Positions 5,597-9,934 of a stretch of 9,934 nt of DNA are shown here, one piece after another. A program made the translations under genes and the position numbers. Under the pieces are notes generated by a model. It made no database searches, was not told the DNA's origin, and saw only the letters and a list, made by a program, of their open reading frames with translations. Every line of letters begins with the position of its first letter. Position 1 is the first letter of the stretch. This DNA is from JBOGZD01 sp050697155 (GTDB lineage Bacteria; Actinomycetota; Thermoleophilia; Solirubrobacterales; 70-9): contig JBOGZD010000102.1 of NCBI GenBank assembly GCA_050697155.1, forward strand, positions 1 to 9,934, read 5' to 3'.

Positions 5597-8500
5597 GCGA
5601 CGTCCCCGCACCCACCGCCGAGCAGCGCGCGGCGATCCAGGCACGCGGCACCGACGCCTTCTGCGAGGCCGGCGCCGGCACCGGCAAGACCCGGGTGCTC
5701 GTGGATCGCTACTGCGACGCGGCCGATGTGGACGAGGTCGGGATCGAGGCGATCCTCGCCTTCACGTTCACCGAGCGGGCCGCGGCCGAGCTGCGCGCCC
5801 GGATTCGCCACGAGCTCGGCCGCCGCTCCCGCGCCGCACGCGAGCGCGGCGACGATGCGCTCGGCGAGCGCCTTGCCCGTGCGAGCCGCGACACCGAGCG
5901 AGCGTGGGTGATGACCATCCACGGCTTCTGTCGGAGGCTGCTCGCCACCCACCCGGCGGCGGCCGGGATCGATCCCCGCTTCCGAGTGCTCGACGAGAGC
6001 GAGGCGTCGCGGCTGCGAAAGCGCGCCCGGGACGAGGCGATCGACGAGGTCGGCGCCATCGGCGACGAGGCGGTGCGGGTGATCGCCGCGTACCGGGATT
6101 GGCGGATCGGGGAGATGATCGAGGTTGCCTACGAGCGCCTGCGCAGCCAGGGGATGTCCGAGCCGCGCCTGCCGCCTTCATCCGACCCGGTGCGCTCGCG
6201 CAAGAACGCCGACGACGAGCCGGAGCTGAGCCCGGTCGAGCGCGAGTGGGTGCTCGCCGGCTGGCGCACTCTGGACGCGCTCCTCGGGGCCTTCGGGCGC
6301 CGCTATGAGGCGCTCAAGACGGGGCGGTCGGGGCTCGACTTCGGCGACCTCGAGCTGCGCGCGCTCGAGCTCCTGCGCGAGTCGCCGGCGGTCTCGGCGG
6401 CGTGGCGGGGCCGCTTCGAGCACGTGATGGTCGACGAGTTCCAGGACACCAACCGGGTCCAGCTCGACCTGGTCGAGGAGCTCCGCGGGCCGCAAACGCG
6501 GGTGTTCAGGGTCGGCGACGAGCTGCAGTCGATCTATCGCTTCCGCAACGCCGACCTCGCCGTCTTTCGCGGCGAGCGCGGGCGCGCCGTCGCCGACCCG
6601 GACACCGCAACGCTGCCGCTCACCGGCAACTTTCGCGCCCGCCCGGAGATCGTCGCTGCGGTGAACGCCCTCGGGGCGGCGCTGCTCGGCGACACGTTTT
6701 CCCCGCTCGCCGCCGCGCGATCGCCGGTCGGGGCGCCACGGGTCGAGCTGCTGCTGACCCTCGACGAGGGCAAGAGCAACGGCTGGCAGGAGCACGCCGA
6801 CGTGCTCGAGCTGCCGCCGTCGGAGTCTCAGGCGAAGCTGGTGGCCGAGGCGAGGGCGCTCGCCGAGCGCCTGCGGGAGCTGGTCGACGCCGGGGGCGCG
6901 AAGGCCCGCGAGATCGTCGTCCTGCTGCGCGCGTTCACCCACGTCGACGCCTACGAGGAGGCGCTGGACCGCGCCGGCCTCGACCCCTACGTGGTCGGCG
7001 GGCGCGGCTACTGGTCCCAGCAGCAGGTCGAGGACGTGCTGCGCCTGTGCGAGGTGATCGCCAACCCGCTCGACGACGAGATGCTGCTCGGGGCGCTCGC
7101 CTGTCCGGCCAACTCGGTCAGCCCCGACGCGCTCTGGCTCCTGCGCCGGGCGACGGTCGACCCGGACGCGAGCGAGCGGCACCGCCCGCCGCACCTCTGG
7201 CCGCTGATCGAGTCGCGCTTCGGAGAGGGCGACCGGGAGCCCGAGCTGCCCGCGCCCGAGTTCCTCGACGAGATCCCCGCGGAGGACGCCGACCGCCTGC
7301 GACGGTTCTGCGCGCTGCTCGCCGAGCTTCGCGCGGCCGCGCCGGTGCTCGCCCTCGACGAGCTGATCGAGCGGACGATGACGGCGTTCGAATACGACCT
7401 CTCGCTGCTTCGCAATCCGCGCGGACGCGGGCGGATGGCGAACGTGCGCAAGCTGACCCGCCTCGCGCGCGAATTCGAATCGCATGAGGGACGCGACCTG
7501 CGGGGCTTCCTGGTCTCCGCGCAGGAGCTGACCGCGCGCGACGAGCGCGAGGGGGTCGCGGCCGTGCAGGCCGAGGACCACGACGGGGTCCGGATCATGA
7601 CCGTGCACGCCGCCAAGGGACTCGAGTTCCCCGTGGTCGCCGTGCCCGACCTCGCCCGCGGCCTGGGCGAGGGCGAGCGGCCGGGGGACGTGATCATCGG
7701 CCGGCTCGAGCGCGGGCAGGACGGCTCGCCCCGCGCGCGGGTCGGAATCCGGCTCGCGTTTCCGGCCAGCGAGTCGTTCGGGGCCTGGGAGCTCTACGAG
7801 CTCGCGCGCGAGAACGCCGAGGAGGCAGCCGAGGAGGGCGCCCGGCTGGTCCACGTTGCCGCGACTCGGGCGAAGGAGCGCCTGATCCTCTCGGGCGTCT
7901 ACTCCCCGGCCGACTGCGAGGAGTGCGAGCCGAGCCGGAACAAGGCGCCTCAACAGCGGCGCGGCTCGGCTACGCCTCGCAGGGACAGCGCGATCCGCCG
8001 CCTGCTTCCGGCGCTGGCCGCGCGGGGCTGGAGGGCGTCGGAGCCGGCGAGGAGCGTGGTGGTCGACCCGCCCGCGCCCTCCGCGGATGCCGAGCCGCTT
8101 CGGGGGCCCGCTGTGATCGAGGTGCGGGTGAGCGCCCCGGGGGGCGAGCGGGCGAGGACGCTGGCGGCACGGCGCGAACCCGCTCCGGCCACGGCCGCGG
8201 AGACCGACGGTGCCCCGCCGCCGCTCTGGCGCCCCGAGCCGGTCGTGCCGGTCGGCCACCTCTCCTACTCGGCGCTCGCCGACTACGAGCGCTGCGCGTA
8301 CCGCTTCTACGTCGAGCGGATGCTGGGGATGGCGCCGCCGCCCGGGGCGCTGCATCCAGAGGGCGCGGCGAGCGACGACTCCGGCGACGGCCTCGACCCG
8401 TTCGGCGGCGAGCGCGAGCGCAGGCTCGGCTTCGGAAACGCGGTTCACGCGGCGCTCGAGCGCTGCGCCGCGCAGGGATGGCGGGCGCCGGGCGGCGAGG

Positions 8501-9162
8501 AGCTCGCCGCACTGCTCGCGGCGCAGGGGATCGAGCACGACGGCGAGCTCGCCAGGGCCCGGGAGATGGTCGACGGCTGGCTCGCGTCAGACCTGCTGGC
8601 CGAGCTGCGCGACGCCAAGCCGCGCGCCGAGGTCCCGTTCGCGCTCGCCCTCGGCGACGCGATCGTCCGCGGGCAGATCGACCTGCTGGTCGGCGCGGGC
8701 AACGGCGGCGCCGGCCGCCAACTCGACATCTCGGACGCCCGCACGGGCGCCGGCGGCCAGCTCGACCTGCTCGAGCAATCGGGCGCGGGTCAGTCGGTCG
8801 CCACCGTGGTCGACTTCAAGACCGACCGCCTCGGCGACGACGGCCCGGCCGCGCTGGCGGGGCGCTACCGGGCCCAGCGCGAGCTCTACGCGCTGGCGGT
8901 CGCGGCCGGCAACGGCGGCGTGCCGCCCGCCGCGGTGCGCGCGATCCACGTCTTCCTCGAGGCACCCGACCAGCCGGTCGTCGACAGCTTCGACGCCGGC
9001 GCCCTCGCGGCCGCCCGGCGGCGGCTCGAGGCGGTGGTCGCCGAGATCCGCACCGGGGGGTTCACCCCCACCGACGAGCCCAGCCACTCGGTCTGCTTCG
9101 GCTGCCCGGCCGCGGCCCGGCTCTGCCCGCACCCGAAATGGAAGCCCTCCTGGGGGCCGTGA
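5593..9162 (+). CDS. addA: AddA-like UvrD/RecB-type helicase-nuclease subunit
   Basis: Motor and second nuclease of the AddAB-type complex; 1189 residues, close to the usual AddA length. Superfamily 1A motifs appear in order: Q motif TAEQRAAI (Gln11), Walker A AGAGTGKT (27-33), Ia AFTFTERAAAELRARI, TIHGFCRRLL, II VDEFQD (Asp281-Asp285), III VGDELQSIYRFRN, IV GNFRARPEIV, V MTVHAAKGLEFPVV (669 onward), VI HVAATRAKERL (near 757). The C-terminal nuclease has GNAVHAALE (His952), GQIDLL (Asp1030) and VVDFKTD (Asp1074, Lys1076). It too shows an Fe-S-like set: Cys901 (YERCAYRFY) with Cys1168, Cys1171 and Cys1178. The Asp1030 to Asp1074 gap is long because of a 13-residue tandem duplication. The ATG lies in an ATGA overlap with addB, preceded only by a weak GGGGTGGG, so coupled translation is likely. 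AdnB-type naming is possible; the pairing with an ATPase-dead partner favours AddA. Confidence 0.92.
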   Translation: MSDVPAPTAEQRAAIQARGTDAFCEAGAGTGKTRVLVDRYCDAADVDEVGIEAILAFTFTERAAAELRARIRHELGRRSRAARERGDDALGERLARASRDTERAWVMTIHGFCRRLLATHPAAAGIDPRFRVLDESEASRLRKRARDEAIDEVGAIGDEAVRVIAAYRDWRIGEMIEVAYERLRSQGMSEPRLPPSSDPVRSRKNADDEPELSPVEREWVLAGWRTLDALLGAFGRRYEALKTGRSGLDFGDLELRALELLRESPAVSAAWRGRFEHVMVDEFQDTNRVQLDLVEELRGPQTRVFRVGDELQSIYRFRNADLAVFRGERGRAVADPDTATLPLTGNFRARPEIVAAVNALGAALLGDTFSPLAAARSPVGAPRVELLLTLDEGKSNGWQEHADVLELPPSESQAKLVAEARALAERLRELVDAGGAKAREIVVLLRAFTHVDAYEEALDRAGLDPYVVGGRGYWSQQQVEDVLRLCEVIANPLDDEMLLGALACPANSVSPDALWLLRRATVDPDASERHRPPHLWPLIESRFGEGDREPELPAPEFLDEIPAEDADRLRRFCALLAELRAAAPVLALDELIERTMTAFEYDLSLLRNPRGRGRMANVRKLTRLAREFESHEGRDLRGFLVSAQELTARDEREGVAAVQAEDHDGVRIMTVHAAKGLEFPVVAVPDLARGLGEGERPGDVIIGRLERGQDGSPRARVGIRLAFPASESFGAWELYELARENAEEAAEEGARLVHVAATRAKERLILSGVYSPADCEECEPSRNKAPQQRRGSATPRRDSAIRRLLPALAARGWRASEPARSVVVDPPAPSADAEPLRGPAVIEVRVSAPGGERARTLAARREPAPATAAETDGAPPPLWRPEPVVPVGHLSYSALADYERCAYRFYVERMLGMAPPPGALHPEGAASDDSGDGLDPFGGERERRLGFGNAVHAALERCAAQGWRAPGGEELAALLAAQGIEHDGELARAREMVDGWLASDLLAELRDAKPRAEVPFALALGDAIVRGQIDLLVGAGNGGAGRQLDISDARTGAGGQLDLLEQSGAGQSVATVVDFKTDRLGDDGPAALAGRYRAQRELYALAVAAGNGGVPPAAVRAIHVFLEAPDQPVVDSFDAGALAAARRRLEAVVAEIRTGGFTPTDEPSHSVCFGCPAAARLCPHPKWKPSWGP
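8707..8784 (+). repeat. 39-bp in-frame tandem duplication inside the addA nuclease domain
   Basis: Two adjacent 13-codon units begin GAGRQLDISDART and GAGGQLDLLEQSG. The first 24 bases of each (8707-8730 and 8746-8769) agree at 20 positions. They lie in the loop between the metal-binding residues Asp1030 and Asp1074 and account for most of its extra length. Confidence 0.6.
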
Positions 9163-9169
9163 GAGACCG

Positions 9170-9766
9170 GTGTCACGCCTAGCGCTGTTCGCCTACGGCT
9201 CGCTGGCCAGCCCCGCGAGCGCGACGCTGACGCTCGGGCGGCCAGTCGAGCTCGCCGGTCTCGCCCGGGTCGAGGGCTGGGCGCGGGGGTGGAGCGTCTG
9301 CCGCGACAACCTCAGCGTCGAGAAGACCTTCGCCCGTCCCGACGGAACGCTGCCGCGCCACTGCCTCGGCCTCGGACTGGAGCCCGACCCGGGCGCCGAG
9401 CCGCCGAACGGGGCGCTGATCGAGGTCAGCGAGGCCGAGCTGGAGCGGCTCGACCTGCGCGAGATGCGTTACGAGCGCGTTGACGTGACCGATGGCGTCC
9501 GCGTCGGCGGGAAAGACGGTGCGGCGGCACAGTTCGACCGGGTGGTCGCCTACCGCGCCCGCCCCGAGCACCGCTGTCCGAACACCCCTCCGCCCGACAC
9601 GGTGATCATCGCCCGGTACCTGACCACGATCGAGGCCGCGTTCGCCGAGCTCGGCCCGGGCGAGCTCGAGCGATTTCGCGCGACGACCGAGCCCCCGCCC
9701 GTGGACCTGATCGACGCCGTCCTGGTCCGCGACCGAATCCCGGCCGGAAACCCGCGCGCCTGGTAG
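9170..9766 (+). CDS. Gamma-glutamylcyclotransferase (AIG2/GGCT-like) family protein
   Basis: A 198-residue cytoplasmic protein with the gamma-glutamylcyclotransferase fold, whose members typically release 5-oxoproline from gamma-glutamyl amines or peptides; the substrate here is not evident. The N-terminus has the family signature LFAYGSL (Tyr9-Gly-Ser-Leu12) that forms the substrate pocket. The segment LDLREMRYERVDV holds the glutamate expected to act as the general acid/base (Glu98). The remainder includes VVAYRARPEHRC and a helical C-terminal part (DTVIIARYLTTIEAAF). GTG 9170 is the first plausible start before the YGSL strand and comes 7 bp after the addA stop, so it is probably co-transcribed with addBA; the ribosome-binding site is weak (GAGAGA). 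The functional link to DNA repair is unclear and may be only operon proximity. The open frame extends back to 8210 as a shadow of addA. Confidence 0.82.
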   Translation: MSRLALFAYGSLASPASATLTLGRPVELAGLARVEGWARGWSVCRDNLSVEKTFARPDGTLPRHCLGLGLEPDPGAEPPNGALIEVSEAELERLDLREMRYERVDVTDGVRVGGKDGAAAQFDRVVAYRARPEHRCPNTPPPDTVIIARYLTTIEAAFAELGPGELERFRATTEPPPVDLIDAVLVRDRIPAGNPRAW

Positions 9767-9780
9767 CGGGCTCCCGAATT

Positions 9781-9812
9781 GGCGCTTTCCTCTCGCTATG
9801 CGAGAGAAAGGC
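9781..9812 (+). terminator. Hairpin copy 2, downstream of the GGCT-like gene, truncated by an IS66 end
   Basis: GGCGCTTTCCTCTCG - CTATG - CGAGAGAAAGGC repeats the hairpin at 1099-1133 in the same orientation relative to its upstream gene, with three differences in the shared part: one in the left arm, one in the loop and one in the right arm. The stem keeps pairing through one G-U and one C-A mismatch. It begins 14 bp after the GGCT-like stop codon. The last bases of the right arm are replaced by GTAAGCG, the apparent start of an insertion sequence. No T-tract follows. Confidence 0.68.
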
Positions 9813-9934
9813 GTAAGCGTTCAGTCGGTCCGGCTCAGACCAGCGCGGGCGCGGGCTGACCGCGGATGGAGGCTTGGGAGACCTCGACCAGATAGGCGAA
9901 CAGCGAGCGGCCCTGAAGCCGGCAGGTGATCGCC
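9813..9934 (-). mobile_element. IS66-family insertion sequence, one end (continues past the window)
   Basis: GTAAGCG at 9813 agrees with IS66-family terminal repeats, which begin GTAA. A transposase C-terminus on the minus strand stops 22 bp inside this end, the usual arrangement for the right end of these elements. The family makes 8-bp target duplications, so AGAAAGGC (9805-9812) is the predicted duplicated target. The other end is outside the window, so the boundary is inferred from one side only. Confidence 0.6.
9835..9934 (-). CDS. IS66-family transposase, C-terminal 32 residues (partial)
   Basis: Entering from the right edge on the minus strand, the frame reads AITCRLQGRSLFAYL, then VEVSQASIRGQPAPALV and a TGA stop at 9835-9837. 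The RLQGRSLFxYL segment followed by a short helix and a GxPxPxL ending is the familiar C-terminal tail of IS66-type DDE transposases. The catalytic residues and the start are outside the window, so intactness cannot be judged. Its stop lies 22 bp from the GTAAGCG end, and it converges on the GGCT-like gene. The family call rests on this short tail plus the matching element end. Confidence 0.65.
   Translation of the reverse strand, partial: AITCRLQGRSLFAYLVEVSQASIRGQPAPALV

Noticed and set aside
2045..5644. A 1199-codon minus-strand open frame across addB
   Set aside because: Only its last 151 codons (from ATG 2500) look like a protein. The rest is the Arg/Ala-rich antisense of addB, kept open by high GC at third positions.
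6178..8538. A 786-codon minus-strand open frame opposite addA
   Set aside because: Its translation is Arg/Leu/Ala-rich and lies wholly opposite recognised helicase motifs of addA, so it is a codon-bias shadow.

Overview
This window is very GC-rich with strong G/C bias at third codon positions, so long open frames appear on the antisense of every real gene. It looks like a high-GC actinobacterium. The secreted protein pairs a DUF11 domain with calcium-binding nonapeptide repeats and ends in a Cys-containing GGPGADT tail. With AddAB-type rather than RecBCD genes, this suggests Thermoleophilia/Solirubrobacterales, but that placement is inference from protein style, not a phylogenetic result.

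Layout from left to right. (1) The 3' end of a HAD-family hydrolase (+, runs off the left edge) converges on a free-standing class I glutamine amidotransferase (-). Both stop codons lie inside one shared hairpin. (2) Upstream of the amidotransferase on the minus strand is a secreted DUF11/RTX-repeat protein gene, broken in this sequence by a one-base shift at a CCC run. As a result a 542-codon open frame falsely joins its N-terminus to the amidotransferase. A perfect 15-bp-stem hairpin separates the two genes. (3) A 151-codon acidic protein of unknown function (-) is divergent from (4) an addB-addA pair (+), which is translationally coupled by an ATGA overlap. A small gamma-glutamylcyclotransferase-like gene follows 7 bp later. 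(5) A second copy of the same hairpin family follows. It is cut at its base by the GTAAGCG end of an IS66-family element, whose transposase C-terminus (-) runs off the right edge.

The functional core is the addBA pair, a two-subunit helicase-nuclease for processing double-strand DNA ends. AddB carries a degenerate ATPase and a RecB-type nuclease with four iron-sulfur-type cysteines. AddA carries the intact UvrD-type motor and a second RecB-type nuclease, which also shows a four-cysteine pattern. The 123-bp divergent promoter region holds a LexA-box-like sequence and two -10-like hexamers, each placed so that transcription would start at or next to the start codon. I see no tRNA, rRNA, CRISPR array or clearly novel multi-gene system. 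The most useful observations are the shared hairpin family and its IS66 interruption, the frameshift and chimeric frame, the possible SOS control of addBA and its divergent neighbour, and the two-cluster AddAB architecture.
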